A DNA stretch of 64,000 nucleotides from Rhizobium ruizarguesonis (GTDB lineage Bacteria; Pseudomonadota; Alphaproteobacteria; Rhizobiales; Rhizobiaceae): contig NZ_PQIG01000078.1 in assembly GCF_012349115.1 (NCBI RefSeq), forward strand, positions 62,001 through 126,000. Direction: 5' to 3'. Made by a program: the position numbers and the translations under genes. Of the stretch, positions 45,255-54,483 are shown in pieces; positions within the stretch are counted from its first letter, which is position 1; the number at the start of each line of letters is the position of its first letter. The notes beneath the pieces are model-generated. The model saw only the letters and a list, made by a program, of their open reading frames with translations, searched no databases and was not told where the DNA came from.

Positions 45255-46352
45255 GTGGCGAGCGCCGATCTGACATCGAAGCCGGAGAGCAGCCGTCGTT
45301 CCACGGAGGGCGGGTTCGCCGATGCGGCCCCGCACCCTCTAATGAGCCTTTTGCGGCGCTTGGCAGGGCGCGCCGTCGCGGTCGTGACGACGCTGCTCGG
45401 CCTACTCTTCCTGACCTTTTCGATGGGTCGCCTGCTGCCTGCCGACCCGGTGCTTGCCATCACCGGGGCGGAGGTCAGCAAGGAGGTTTACGATCGCGTC
45501 TTTAATGAGCTGGGGCTCGGGCAACCTGTCTGGATGCAGTTCCTCGCCTATGTCGGGAAGATCGCGACAGGCGATCTCGGCACATCGGCGACGACGGGCC
45601 AGCCGATCCTCACCGATCTCCTGACGATTTTTCCCGCCACCATCGAGTTAGCGGTCATCGCCATGATCATCGGGGCCATCGTCGGCGTTCCCCTGGGGAT
45701 CACGGCCGCCGTCAGGCGCGGAACGATCATCGATCACGTCGCCCGCATCGTTGCCCTTGCCGGCCATTCCATCCCGATCTTCTGGACCGGGCTGATGGCG
45801 CTCTTCATCTTCTATGCAAAGCTCAAGCTCGTCGGCGCATCAGGCCGGATCGACGTCTTCTACGAGGGTCTCGTCACGCCGGTGACCGGCTTTCTTCTGA
45901 TCGACGCGGCGATAGAGCGGCAATGGGACGTGTTTCACAACGCTCTTGGCCACATCATCCTGCCGGCGGCAATCCTTGGGTACTATTCCGTCGCCTATAT
46001 CAGCCGCATGTCGCGAAGCTTCATGCTGGAGCAACTGAGCCAGGAATACATCATCACGGCGCGGGCAAAGGGGCTTGGCACCCGCAAGGTGGTGTGGCGC
46101 CATGCATTCAAGAACATCCGGGTGCAGCTTTTGACGATCATGGCGCTGACCTTCGGCGGGCTGCTCGAGGGGGCGGTGCTGATCGAAACCGTCTTCGGGT
46201 GGCCGGGGCTCGGCCAGTACCTGACCCGGGGGCTGCAGATGAACGACATGAACGTGGTCATGGGTTCCGTCCTGACGATTGGCGCCGTCTTCCTGACGAT
46301 CAACATCCTGTCGGACTTCCTTTATCGCATTCTTGATCCGAGGACACGGTGA
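45255..46352 (+). CDS. ABC transporter permease (DppB type), second system
   Basis: A 365-residue DppB-family permease starting at a GTG 6 bp after the binding-protein stop. The core begins after about 30 polar residues (LLGLLFLTFSMGRLLPADPV). The EAA-type loop is YIITARAKGLGTRKVVWRHAFKN. It ends DFLYRILDPRTR. It lies 4 bp before the next permease. A ribosome site is not obvious, consistent with coupling. Confidence 0.9.
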   Translation: MASADLTSKPESSRRSTEGGFADAAPHPLMSLLRRLAGRAVAVVTTLLGLLFLTFSMGRLLPADPVLAITGAEVSKEVYDRVFNELGLGQPVWMQFLAYVGKIATGDLGTSATTGQPILTDLLTIFPATIELAVIAMIIGAIVGVPLGITAAVRRGTIIDHVARIVALAGHSIPIFWTGLMALFIFYAKLKLVGASGRIDVFYEGLVTPVTGFLLIDAAIERQWDVFHNALGHIILPAAILGYYSVAYISRMSRSFMLEQLSQEYIITARAKGLGTRKVVWRHAFKNIRVQLLTIMALTFGGLLEGAVLIETVFGWPGLGQYLTRGLQMNDMNVVMGSVLTIGAVFLTINILSDFLYRILDPRTR

Positions 46353-46356
46353 CGCC

Positions 46357-47292
46357 ATGACGATCTCCTCTGAGCACGCAGACAGCCTTAACACTGGCGG
46401 CCTTCGCAACTGGCTGCTCACGCCGGAGCCTCGAGGCTGGTTCCAGTCGTCCGCGCAGCAAATTCATCAAGGCTGGCGGAAATTCAGCCTGCATCCACTT
46501 GGCCTCGTCGGATTGGCGATCATCGTGCTGCTGATCGTCGTGGCGACGGCGGCGCCCTTGCTGACGAGCTATGATCCGATCGTTCAGGACATGGCCGGGC
46601 GGCTTGCCGCGCCATCGGCGAGCCATTGGCTCGGCACAGACAATTTTGGCCGCGACGTCTTTTCCCGGGTGATCTATGGCGCCCGCACCACGCTCTACAT
46701 CATCATGCTCGTCACGGTCATCGTCGCCCCGCTCGGCCTGCTGATCGGCACTGTCTCCGGCTATTTCGGCGGCATCGTCGATGAAATCCTGATGCGCGTC
46801 ACCGACATTTTTCTTTCCTTTCCCGGCCTCGTGCTGGCGCTGGGTTTTGCCGCTGCGCTGGGTCCGGGCATCACCAATGCGATCATCGCGATTTCACTGA
46901 CCGCCTGGCCGCCGATCGCGCGTCTTGCGCGCGCCGAGACGCTCAGCCTTCGCAAGGCGGATTATATCGCCGCCGTACGCCTGCAGGGCGCGACATCAAT
47001 TGCGATCATCACCCGCCACATCCTGCCGATGTGCATTCCCTCGGTGATCGTCCGCGTCACCCTCAACATGGCCGGCATCATCATCACTGCCGCCGGTCTC
47101 GGCTTCCTCGGCCTCGGTGCGCAGCCGCCATGGCCGGAATGGGGTTCGATGGCCGCCAGCGGACGTGAATTCATGCTCGACAGCCCCTGGGTCATCGCCG
47201 CACCCGGCATTGCCATCGCGCTCGTCAGCCTCGCCTTCAACCTCGTCGGCGATGCGCTTCGCGATGTTCTCGATCCCCGAGGTTCAGAATGA
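46357..47292 (+). CDS. ABC transporter permease (DppC type), second system
   Basis: A 311-residue DppC-family permease. HWLGTDNFGRDVFSRVIYGAR and the EAA-type loop YIAAVRLQGATSIAIITRHILPM are diagnostic. GLGFLGLGAQPPWPEWG and NLVGDALRDVLDPR complete the pattern. About 50 polar residues precede the first helix. It overlaps the next gene by ATGA. Confidence 0.9.
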   Translation: MTISSEHADSLNTGGLRNWLLTPEPRGWFQSSAQQIHQGWRKFSLHPLGLVGLAIIVLLIVVATAAPLLTSYDPIVQDMAGRLAAPSASHWLGTDNFGRDVFSRVIYGARTTLYIIMLVTVIVAPLGLLIGTVSGYFGGIVDEILMRVTDIFLSFPGLVLALGFAAALGPGITNAIIAISLTAWPPIARLARAETLSLRKADYIAAVRLQGATSIAIITRHILPMCIPSVIVRVTLNMAGIIITAAGLGFLGLGAQPPWPEWGSMAASGREFMLDSPWVIAAPGIAIALVSLAFNLVGDALRDVLDPRGSE

Positions 47293-48143
47293 CGGACTTG
47301 ATCGATATTCAGAACCTCGAAATCGCCTTCGGCGGCGGACAGGTACGGGCCGTGCGCGGCGTGAGCTTTTCGCTTGGACAGGAAAAGCTCGGGATCGTCG
47401 GTGAATCGGGATCGGGAAAGTCGACCGTCGGCCGCGCGATCATGAAGCTGCTGCCACCGACCGCGATCGTCAATGCCGAGCGGATGCGCTTTCGCGACGT
47501 CGATCTGCTCAAGGCGACCGAAAAAACGATGATGACGATCAGGGGCCGGAGGATCGGTCTGATCCTGCAGGACCCGAAATATTCGCTCAATCCCGTCATG
47601 CGGATCGGCGAACAGATTGCCGAGACCTACCGCTTCCATCATCCGAGGACGAGCAGGGCAAAGACCTGGCAGCAGGCGCTCGATATGCTCGAAGCCGTTC
47701 AGATCCGCGATCCCGAGCGTGTGGCCCGCCTTTATCCGCACGAAATCTCGGGCGGTATGGGCCAGCGGGCGATGATCGCCATGATGCTGATTGCCGAACC
47801 AGAAGTGCTGATCGCCGACGAACCGACGTCAGCACTCGATGTGACGGTGAGGCTCGAGATCCTGGCCCTGCTCGACGAGCTCGTCCTGCGCCGCAATCTC
47901 GGGCTGATCTTCATCAGCCACGATCTCAATCTCATCAGGAATTTCTGCGATCGCGTCCTCATCATGTATGCGGGGCGGGTCGTGGAAGTGCTCGAGGCGC
48001 GCGATCTCGACAAGGCCAGACATCCTTATACGCAGGGGTTGCTGGCATCCTTGCCGACGATCGAAGATCCCCCTGCCCGGCTGCCGATCCTGAAACGAGA
48101 TCCGGCCTGGCTTGAAGAATTCGCATTGGAGCCGCCGCGGTGA
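47289..48143 (+). CDS. ABC transporter ATPase (DppD type), second system
   Basis: A 284-residue ATPase with Walker [10 protein letters not shown], signature ISGGMGQRAMIAMML and Walker [13 protein letters not shown], with the switch His in FISHDLNLI. The C-terminal ARHPYTQGLLASLPTIE is typical of DppD/OppD. It lacks the Cys cluster some relatives have. It overlaps both neighbours by 4 bp (ATGA upstream, GTGA downstream). Confidence 0.92.
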   Translation: MTDLIDIQNLEIAFGGGQVRAVRGVSFSLGQEKLGIVGESGSGKSTVGRAIMKLLPPTAIVNAERMRFRDVDLLKATEKTMMTIRGRRIGLILQDPKYSLNPVMRIGEQIAETYRFHHPRTSRAKTWQQALDMLEAVQIRDPERVARLYPHEISGGMGQRAMIAMMLIAEPEVLIADEPTSALDVTVRLEILALLDELVLRRNLGLIFISHDLNLIRNFCDRVLIMYAGRVVEVLEARDLDKARHPYTQGLLASLPTIEDPPARLPILKRDPAWLEEFALEPPR

Positions 48144-48883
48144 TTAAAATCGACAATCTTACGGTCCGTTTCGGACCCGGGCAGCGGCCTGTCGTTCGAG
48201 ACGTAAGCTTCGCCATCGAAAAGGGAACTGCTTTCGGCCTGGTCGGCGAGTCCGGCTGCGGGAAGTCCACTGTCCTGAGGGCGCTTTCCGGTCTCAACGC
48301 CAACTATGACGGCCGGATCGCGCTCCACGGCGAAACGCTGGACCGACAGCGCAGCCGGCCATTCTTTCGTCGGGTGCAGATGGTGTTCCAGGACCCCTAC
48401 GGTTCCCTGCATCCCCGCAAGACGATCCGCTCGCAGCTGAAAGAACCGCTGCGCAACCAGGGTCTGGATACGAATTCCGTCGACATGAACGCGGTCCTGA
48501 GATCGGTTGGCCTCGATCCGGCGCTGAGCTACAGATTTCCGCACCAGCTCTCCGGCGGCCAGCGCCAGCGCGTGGCGATCGCCCGTGCCCTGATGCTGGA
48601 TCCGGACGTTCTGCTTCTCGACGAACCGACATCAGCGCTCGACGTGTCGGTTCAGGCGGAAATCCTCAACCTCCTCCAGGATTTGCGTACCAATCGCGGT
48701 CTGACCTATCTGCTCGTCAGCCATGATCTCGCCGTCGTCTCGCACATGTGCAGCCGCGTCGCCATCATGGAAGCGGGCGAGATCGTCGAACAGGTCGATG
48801 TCGGCGCCTTGCGAAAAGGTACGGTCGAACACCCCTATTCGCAACGCCTGCTGCGCGCGAGCAGGATGTATGGAAAGGCGTAA
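48140..48883 (+). CDS. ABC transporter ATPase (DppF type), second system
   Basis: A 247-residue ATPase starting at a GTG that overlaps the previous stop. Walker A is GESGCGKST, the signature [15 protein letters not shown] and Walker [28 protein letters not shown] is the DppF hallmark. It ends the transporter operon. The 198 bp to 49081 hold no recognisable gene or terminator. Confidence 0.92.
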   Translation: MIKIDNLTVRFGPGQRPVVRDVSFAIEKGTAFGLVGESGCGKSTVLRALSGLNANYDGRIALHGETLDRQRSRPFFRRVQMVFQDPYGSLHPRKTIRSQLKEPLRNQGLDTNSVDMNAVLRSVGLDPALSYRFPHQLSGGQRQRVAIARALMLDPDVLLLDEPTSALDVSVQAEILNLLQDLRTNRGLTYLLVSHDLAVVSHMCSRVAIMEAGEIVEQVDVGALRKGTVEHPYSQRLLRASRMYGKA

Positions 48884-49081
48884 TTCTCGACCGATATGCG
48901 GCGGCGGCTTGAAGTCGTCGCAAGCTCCGCCATCCACATCAAGCCGAACCGGCTACCTAAACCAATTGTAGTAGCGATCGCCGATGATGTTACGCACTCT
49001 TTGAAAGACGCTCGGCCACTCGCACTTCAACCATGCGTACTCAGGATTTTCGCTGGCGGATCGGAAATTCCCATTCGAGCG

Positions 49082-49525
49082 TTATCCGCTCGATCTTGAG
49101 TAGATACCGAGGTCGCTTCTCATAGCAAACCCGCAACGCTGATAAAACTCCGACAGCGCCCCTCCTCGCTGTGAGATCAACCAAACGCTGCTACATCCTT
49201 CAGCGTTGGCTGTTTCAAACATCGCTGAAAGTAGAGCGGTCCCTATTCCCTTACCCTGCGCGTCGGGCTGCACTGAAAGCTCGTCCAAGTAAATGATCGG
49301 GCCGGTGGCGGCGCTGTCTTATCCCAGCGCACTCCCGAGCACCCTACCTTCATCAACCGCCACAAGTGCAACCGATCTACGGGTTTCAAGCACATAGGTC
49401 ACATTTTCAGCTGCCGCTTCAAGGGACCAGTTCTCATTCCACGGAGGCAGGGCATAGGTGTTTACCAATACATCGGCCGCGCCACTGACGTGTTTTGCAA
49501 CCAGAAGCTCGATCCGAGATGACAT
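49082..49525 (-). pseudogene. GNAT acetyltransferase gene with an in-frame stop
   Basis: One frame contains a whole GNAT N-acetyltransferase but is interrupted by TAA at 49321-49319. The first part ends VALVAVDEGRVLGSALG; after the stop it continues GPIIYLDELSVQPDAQG, then KGIGTALLSAMFE, the acetyl-CoA motif, and ends in FYQRCGF. The ATG at 49525 has GAGG seven bases upstream. There is no frameshift, so a single base change (for example TAT or TAC to TAA) would explain it. It is probably a recent nonsense pseudogene. Confidence 0.75.
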
Positions 49526-49704
49526 AAACTCACCTCGCACCAAGGAAGGTGACATTTGCCGAAGTACTCCCGGTTCGGCAACGGGGTATTACCTACCATC
49601 CGCAAGTTTTCTTGCCGGCAAGTGTGCAGCCGACGAAAACCGCCAAGTTCGAAGATACCGGTCTGCGGCAGACCGGGAAGCTCGGCAACAGACGGGTTCA
49701 ACCT

Positions 49705-50802
49705 CTATTTCCAACTCGTGTAATCGTCGGCTACGCAACCAAACGGCGCGCGCCCCTCGCCGAACCTCTTCTTGAGCTGCTCGCATCCCCACTCGTTCAA
49801 CGGCGCCGGCATGAGATTGTTGATGTCCATGCCAGGCGATTGGAATGGTGTCGTGGAGGTGGTGACGTACCAAAGCCAGAAGCCGATCGCACCGACGAGG
49901 ATCAGAAGCAACATACCGAAGAAAAGCTGCAACCGCCTCCAGATCGATACCCCCGCCTGCTTGGGTTCTCCGATCAAAACCGGCACACCTCCATCGCTTT
50001 CTTGCTGATACGCGAAAGGTGCAAGAGCGGTGTTGCGCTCATCATCCGTAAGGTTCACGCGCTGCAGACGATCGTCCAGAAGCACTGGCAGGGCAGTATT
50101 GCCGTGCCTGACAGCCAGTCCGATCGCTTTGCCATTGGCTTCACCGACGATCAGAGGCTCCTCACCATTCTTCATGCGCGTGTAAACCGATCGCCCGGTT
50201 TTGTCGTCGGCAATCTTGTCGTTGTAGGTAATGGAAAGGACGCCGCGTTTGCGGTCGAATGCGGTGATCTCGACCGGGACAGGGGTCAGCATGGCAGGCC
50301 GAAGCAATTGGCCCTTAACCCGCCAAATGCGGATACCGAGAAAGATCATCCCGAGGCCCATGCCGCCAAGCAGGACGGCGAACACAGTAAGCGTGATGAT
50401 CCGGTTCCAGAGCATGTCCAGACCCAGGCTCATCGTCGCAAGTTCCGGATGATCGGCTGATATCACAAGACCGGTTTCGTAGTCGCCGGTATGGAAATCG
50501 ACGAACATGACCTCGACTTCGGTGTCGTAGTCTCGTCCACCGTAGCTGTAGACAAGGCGTGCCTCGCAATCGGTAAAGACTGCCTTGCGTGTCGTGCATC
50601 GCCCGTTTTGCACGTCGCCATTTTCGAGGGTCAAAGGGTTCTGGCTGATCTGGAAATCGCGGATCACGCCCGGTGCTTCCGAGATGAATAGAAAGACAGC
50701 CAGTGCCAGGATGATGGGCGTTGCCCAAAAGTAAGCATTCGGCGTAGAGATGACGTTGCGCGCCAACGAGAGCGGGCGACTAGGAAGAATAAGCGAAGAC
50801 AA
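49705..50802 (-). CDS. Membrane protein, DUF3592-like, unknown function
   Basis: A 365-residue membrane protein with helices near residues 20-40, 155-185 and 300-320. A periplasmic segment (about 45-145) with RLVYSYGGRDYDTEVEV and a short ISADHPELATMSLG resembles DUF3592-type domains. The C-terminal tail after the last helix has two Cys (EWGCEQLKKRFGE and PFGCVADDY). Starts are uncertain: a TTG at 50802 has GAGGGG nine bases upstream; a longer TTG at 50868 has none. The 360-bp region 50803-51162 shows no other gene. Confidence 0.65.
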   Translation of the reverse strand: MSSLILPSRPLSLARNVISTPNAYFWATPIILALAVFLFISEAPGVIRDFQISQNPLTLENGDVQNGRCTTRKAVFTDCEARLVYSYGGRDYDTEVEVMFVDFHTGDYETGLVISADHPELATMSLGLDMLWNRIITLTVFAVLLGGMGLGMIFLGIRIWRVKGQLLRPAMLTPVPVEITAFDRKRGVLSITYNDKIADDKTGRSVYTRMKNGEEPLIVGEANGKAIGLAVRHGNTALPVLLDDRLQRVNLTDDERNTALAPFAYQQESDGGVPVLIGEPKQAGVSIWRRLQLFFGMLLLILVGAIGFWLWYVTTSTTPFQSPGMDINNLMPAPLNEWGCEQLKKRFGEGRAPFGCVADDYTSWK

Positions 50803-51162
50803 TGGCGTCGACCCCTCATATGTGACAGCGCGGTGGGCTGGCAAAGTTTCAGGCCATCTGCACAGCAATTCAAAACGCTACAACCTCCTTTGCGCGTCTC
50901 AAAAGACGCGCGGCGCTGTAGCGGAATTGACGCCATTTCAGCCGGCTTGCACAATCTCATTGTGTAAGACCGATCTAAATGCTCAGGCGGGTGATCGGCA
51001 ATCCCTTTCAACGTCCGTAGGTAGCAATGGTATGTTGATCCTGTTGAAAACGTGCGGCCTGCGGCGAGCGGATGGTTGCGAACGCGGTCGAATGCTTTCC
51101 ACACGGAACTAAGTCACTGCCGAACGGTTAAATGGTACCCTCTCCTCGATCAGCGGAGCGTC

Positions 51163-51711
51163 ATGATGCGGATGTTACGCGGTCCGAAAGTTAATCACAT
51201 GCTTAAGGTCCTTGTATGCGCGTTCGCCGTTGCGACGGCGTCGATAGCTATGGCTGGCGCCGCCAACGCCGACGAATCGGCCTTTCTGAAAACACTGGCG
51301 GGAAGTTGGAGCGGTAAGGGGACGGTGAAAGTGCGGATAAACGCACCCACCATTAACGTCACCTGCCGTTTCAAGTCGGATGCGAATGAAAGCTCCCTCG
51401 CACTCAATGGACGCTGTACCAGCCTTGTCGTTTTTTCCCGCGTCATCAGCGCTAACCTCAAGGCCAGCGGTGACACGTACACTGGCTCCTACGTGGGGGC
51501 GGGCACCGGCACCGCGGGGCTTGGCGGAAGGCGCGAGGGTAACGCCATAAGCCTCGCGATAAGATGGGCGAAAGAAGTGAATGGCGATCGACGTGCCCAG
51601 ATGACGATCGAAAAAACCGGAGCGTCGGGAATGCGTCTCACAACCGTCGACACCGACCCTGCTACAGGTCGATCGGTTGTTACCAGCCGCATTGAACTTC
51701 GTCGGAGCTGA
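51163..51711 (+). CDS. Secreted protein of unknown function
   Basis: A 182-residue protein whose residues 13-36 form a signal peptide ([23 protein letters not shown]). The mature part (about 145 residues) begins [20 protein letters not shown] and is mainly beta-strand-like, with two Cys (VTCRF and GRCTS) that could pair. Start and spacing of the GxWxGxG element resemble lipocalin-type beta barrels. The ATG at 51163 has GGAG four bases upstream; an internal ATG at 51199 would give a tighter signal peptide. Similar short secreted proteins are common in Rhizobium; the role is unknown. Confidence 0.7.
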   Translation: MMRMLRGPKVNHMLKVLVCAFAVATASIAMAGAANADESAFLKTLAGSWSGKGTVKVRINAPTINVTCRFKSDANESSLALNGRCTSLVVFSRVISANLKASGDTYTGSYVGAGTGTAGLGGRREGNAISLAIRWAKEVNGDRRAQMTIEKTGASGMRLTTVDTDPATGRSVVTSRIELRRS

Positions 51712-51823
51712 TGTCTTTTTGCGTTCAAAAAGCCACCAGTGTGCTAAAGGGTTGATACAGAAGCGCCGAAGCTATAGTTTCGCCTTCGCAAATCGTCGAA
51801 CGATACAAGGAAATATTTATCTC

Positions 51824-52027
51824 ATGCCGACAGGTACCGTTAAATTCTTCAATGACGACAAGGGCTTCGGCTTCATCACCCCTGAGGGTGGCGGGCAGGA
51901 CGTTTTTGTTCACGTGTCTGCGCTTCAAAGCGGCGGGTCGCTCCGCGAAGGCGACAAGGTCAGCTTCGAAGTTGGACAGGATCGCAAGACCGGAAAATCG
52001 AAGGCTGAGAACGTCTCGACCCTCTGA
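51824..52027 (+). CDS. Cold-shock domain protein (CspA family)
   Basis: A 67-residue single cold-shock domain. RNP1 (KGFGFIT) and RNP2 (DVFVHVSAL) are both intact, and [10 protein letters not shown] is the usual start. It binds single-stranded RNA/DNA and acts as an RNA chaperone in the cytoplasm. AAGGA lies twelve bases before the ATG, rather far. The leader from about 51715 may carry regulatory structure as in other csp genes. A strong hairpin follows the gene. Confidence 0.93.
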   Translation: MPTGTVKFFNDDKGFGFITPEGGGQDVFVHVSALQSGGSLREGDKVSFEVGQDRKTGKSKAENVSTL

Positions 52028-52041
52028 TCGAATCGAAGATG

Positions 52042-52068
52042 GCCCAGCCCGCGTTGAGCGGGTTGGGC
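52042..52068 (+). terminator. Hairpin terminator after the cold-shock gene
   Basis: GCCCAGCCCGC (52042-52052) pairs with GCGGGTTGGGC (52058-52068) through an 11-bp stem with one G-T pair and a five-base loop. TTGT follows; the U-tract is short. Confidence 0.6.
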
Positions 52069-52120
52069 TTGTCGTCACGGCGACCTGCAATGTCGCCCTC
52101 TTCCGCAAACGACTCCAGCC

Positions 52121-52220
52121 GGAGCGTTTCCGCTTTTTGCGTGCGTCACGGAAACGTTCCATCTTATTGTTTTGTGCATTTCCGGGCGCAAGACCGCTGC
52201 GCACTTTGCTGGATGCTCTA
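52121..52220 (+). repeat. RIME-like element overlapping the end of the Opu-type ATPase gene
   Basis: GGAGCGTTTCCG and CGGAAACGTTCC form an imperfect stem, followed by TTGTTTTGTGCATTTCCGGG, an ACCGCTGCGCACTTTG block and GGATGCTCTAAAG. The blocks line up with those at 43533-43628. Its end touches the stop codon of the gene at 52218, so the element lies at the 3' end of the betaine-type operon. Confidence 0.65.
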
Positions 52221-53159
52221 AAGCCGATTGGCGCGCAATAGGGTGTCACGAGACAAATATCCCGCAAGCGTCCCATCGGCGGCCCTGACGTGCAGGCCCG
52301 GCATCTCACCGGAGAGGATGAGCGCCAAGGCGTCGTGAACCGTGGCGTCAGCGGCGATCTCGGCATCGCCGTTGGACGGTTCCGGCGCGGTCATGATCAT
52401 CGATACGGCAATCAAGCTTAGCCTTTTTATGGCTCGGTCGGGGCCGAGGAAACTCTCGACGAATTCATTGACGGGACGCGCGAGGATTTCCTGCGGGGTA
52501 TCATACTGAAGGAGGCGGCCATCCCGCATGATGGCGATGCGATCACCCATTTTGATTGCCTCATCGAGATCATGGGTAACGATGACGACGGTCTTCTTCA
52601 CCTTCCTGAGAATATCGCGGAATTCGTCCTGAAGCCGAACGCGGGTGATTGGATCGATCGCGCCGAACGGTTCGTCCATCAGCATGATTGCAGGGTCGGC
52701 GGCGAGCGCGCGCGCGAAACCGACGCGCTGACGCTGCCCTCCCGACAATTCGTGTGGCAGGCGCTGTCGCATGATGGCCGGATCAAGCCCCACGAGATCC
52801 AGCAGCTCGTCGACCCGGCGATCGCTGCGCGCCTTTTCCCAACCGAGAAGCCGCGGCACGGTTGCGACATTGCGCGCGATCGACATATGCGGAAACAGAC
52901 CGACTTGCTGGATGACATAACCGATGCTGCGGCGCAGCTCTTTCTGATCGACCCGGGCGATATCTTTGCCATCGACCAGCACACGTCCCGCCGTGGGCGT
53001 TTCCAACTGATTGATCATGCGCATGGTCGTGGTCTTGCCGCAGCCCGAAGGGCCGATCAGGGCAACCGTCGTACCGGTCTCGATCAGGAGATCGAGATTG
53101 TCGACCGCATGCTGGCCGCCGCCGTCGTAATTCTTCGTAACATGGTCGAGATGAATCAT
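52218..53159 (-). CDS. Osmoprotectant-type ABC transporter ATPase (OpuCA/ProV type)
   Basis: A 313-residue ATPase with Walker A GPSGCGKTT, signature [15 protein letters not shown] and Walker B IMLMDEPFGAID, and switch His in VIVTHDLDEAI. LLQYDTPQEILARPVNEFVE is typical of quaternary-ammonium importers. After about residue 245 there is one CBS-like domain (ATVHDALALILSGEMPG, then GYLSRDTLL), which in relatives senses ionic strength or nucleotides. The ATG at 53159 follows the permease by 22 bp. It is the last gene of the lyase operon. Confidence 0.92.
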   Translation of the reverse strand: MIHLDHVTKNYDGGGQHAVDNLDLLIETGTTVALIGPSGCGKTTTMRMINQLETPTAGRVLVDGKDIARVDQKELRRSIGYVIQQVGLFPHMSIARNVATVPRLLGWEKARSDRRVDELLDLVGLDPAIMRQRLPHELSGGQRQRVGFARALAADPAIMLMDEPFGAIDPITRVRLQDEFRDILRKVKKTVVIVTHDLDEAIKMGDRIAIMRDGRLLQYDTPQEILARPVNEFVESFLGPDRAIKRLSLIAVSMIMTAPEPSNGDAEIAADATVHDALALILSGEMPGLHVRAADGTLAGYLSRDTLLRANRL

Positions 53160-53181
53160 CCTGATATCCGCTTTCGGCCGC

Positions 53182-53817
53182 TTAGCGCCGTTGAGTGAAG
53201 ACGCGCTCCAGGGCGCCGAACGCCAGTTCCGCAAAGATCGCGAGCAGCGCTATCGGGACCGCTCCGACGAGAAGGCGCGGCATATTCATGATCGCAATGC
53301 CGGCATTGATGAAATCGCCAAGCCCGCCGCCGCCGATGAAGGAGGCCAGCGCCGCCCCGCCGATGACCTGGATGGCACTCGTCCTGACGCCTGACAGAAT
53401 CGAGGGAACGGCCAGAGGAAGTTCGATCTCCCACAGCATCTGCCCGGCGCTCATGCCCATTCCATCGGCCGCATCGATCACCGAGGCGTCGATCTCGCGG
53501 ATGCCGATGATCGTGCTCAACAGCAGCGGCGGCACGGCAAGGACGATGAGAGCCACCACCGACGGCAACAATCCGATGCCGAGAAACGGCATCGCCGCCG
53601 ACAGGATCGCAAGGCTCGGTATGGAGCGCAAGGCGCCGGCAATATTGACCACTGCAAAGGCGGCGCGAGGTGCCCATGCGACGGCAAATCCGAGTGGCAC
53701 GGCAATAACGAAAGCGATGCCGAGCGATAGGACGCACATCAGAAGATGGCGATTGAAAGCATTGAAGAAGGCGCCGGAGTTGTTGAAGATCCAGCTGAAT
53801 GCATCGATAACGATCAT
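53182..53817 (-). CDS. Osmoprotectant-type ABC transporter permease (OpuCB/OpuCD type)
   Basis: A 211-residue permease with five or six helices. ALRSIPSLAILSAAMPFLGIGLLP is the family hallmark, and the EAA-type loop is IDAADGMGMSAGQMLWEIELP. It starts with ATGA overlapping the preceding permease gene. This family moves betaines, choline, carnitine and, in EgtU-like relatives, ergothioneine. The short length is normal for the group. Confidence 0.92.
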   Translation of the reverse strand: MIVIDAFSWIFNNSGAFFNAFNRHLLMCVLSLGIAFVIAVPLGFAVAWAPRAAFAVVNIAGALRSIPSLAILSAAMPFLGIGLLPSVVALIVLAVPPLLLSTIIGIREIDASVIDAADGMGMSAGQMLWEIELPLAVPSILSGVRTSAIQVIGGAALASFIGGGGLGDFINAGIAIMNMPRLLVGAVPIALLAIFAELAFGALERVFTQRR

Positions 53818-54446
53818 GCTGCTTTACCTCCACTGCGCCGGCGCAGCAGCTTTTCGAACGATGCAAAACAGTAGTCGGCAAAGAGCGCCAGAAATGACGT
53901 CAGCAGCCCGCCGGCGATGATCTTTTCGGGAAACCGCTGGTCGATGCCTTCGAAAATGATGACGCCGAGCCCGCCGGCATTGATATAGGCGGCAACGGTC
54001 GCAATGCCTATGACCGTCACCATGGCAATGCGGATACCGCCGACGATATAGGGCATCGCCAGCGGCAGCTCGACTTCCCAGATCCGGCGCGCCGTGCCGT
54101 AGCCCATGCCATCGGCAGCTTCGAGTATGTCACGCGGAATTGCCTGAAACCCCATGCCGATATTGCGGATCAGGATCATCAGCGAGTAGGCGGCAAGACC
54201 GGTAATGGCGGGTGCCGCCCCGATCCCCATGATGGGAATGAGAAGCGCAAACAGCGCCAAGCTCGGCACGGCGAACAGGATACCGGTGAAGATGATGATT
54301 ACCGCGAAGCTTCGCGGCCGCCTTGCCGCCCATATCCCGACGATCAGTGAGATCACCAGGGCAATGCCCACCGAGGAAAAAACGAGATACAGGTGCTCCA
54401 ACAGCGCTTCGAATAGTCGGTCGAGGTGTTTAGGGACCCATTTCAT
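53814..54446 (-). CDS. Osmoprotectant-type ABC transporter permease, second subunit
   Basis: A 210-residue permease paralogous to the next gene. FAVPSLALFALLIPIMGIGAAPA and the EAA-type loop ILEAADGMGYGTARRIWEVELP identify the family; VAAYINAGGLGVIIFEGI lies near the C-terminus. The start at 54446 (MKWVPKHL) is preferred because the longer frame runs through the upstream gene. Two permeases and one ATPase make a heterodimeric pore. Confidence 0.9.
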   Translation of the reverse strand: MKWVPKHLDRLFEALLEHLYLVFSSVGIALVISLIVGIWAARRPRSFAVIIIFTGILFAVPSLALFALLIPIMGIGAAPAITGLAAYSLMILIRNIGMGFQAIPRDILEAADGMGYGTARRIWEVELPLAMPYIVGGIRIAMVTVIGIATVAAYINAGGLGVIIFEGIDQRFPEKIIAGGLLTSFLALFADYCFASFEKLLRRRSGGKAA

Positions 54447-54483
54447 CGTCGAGACCTTCGCGTCCGGGCGCTCGTTCGCCTGT

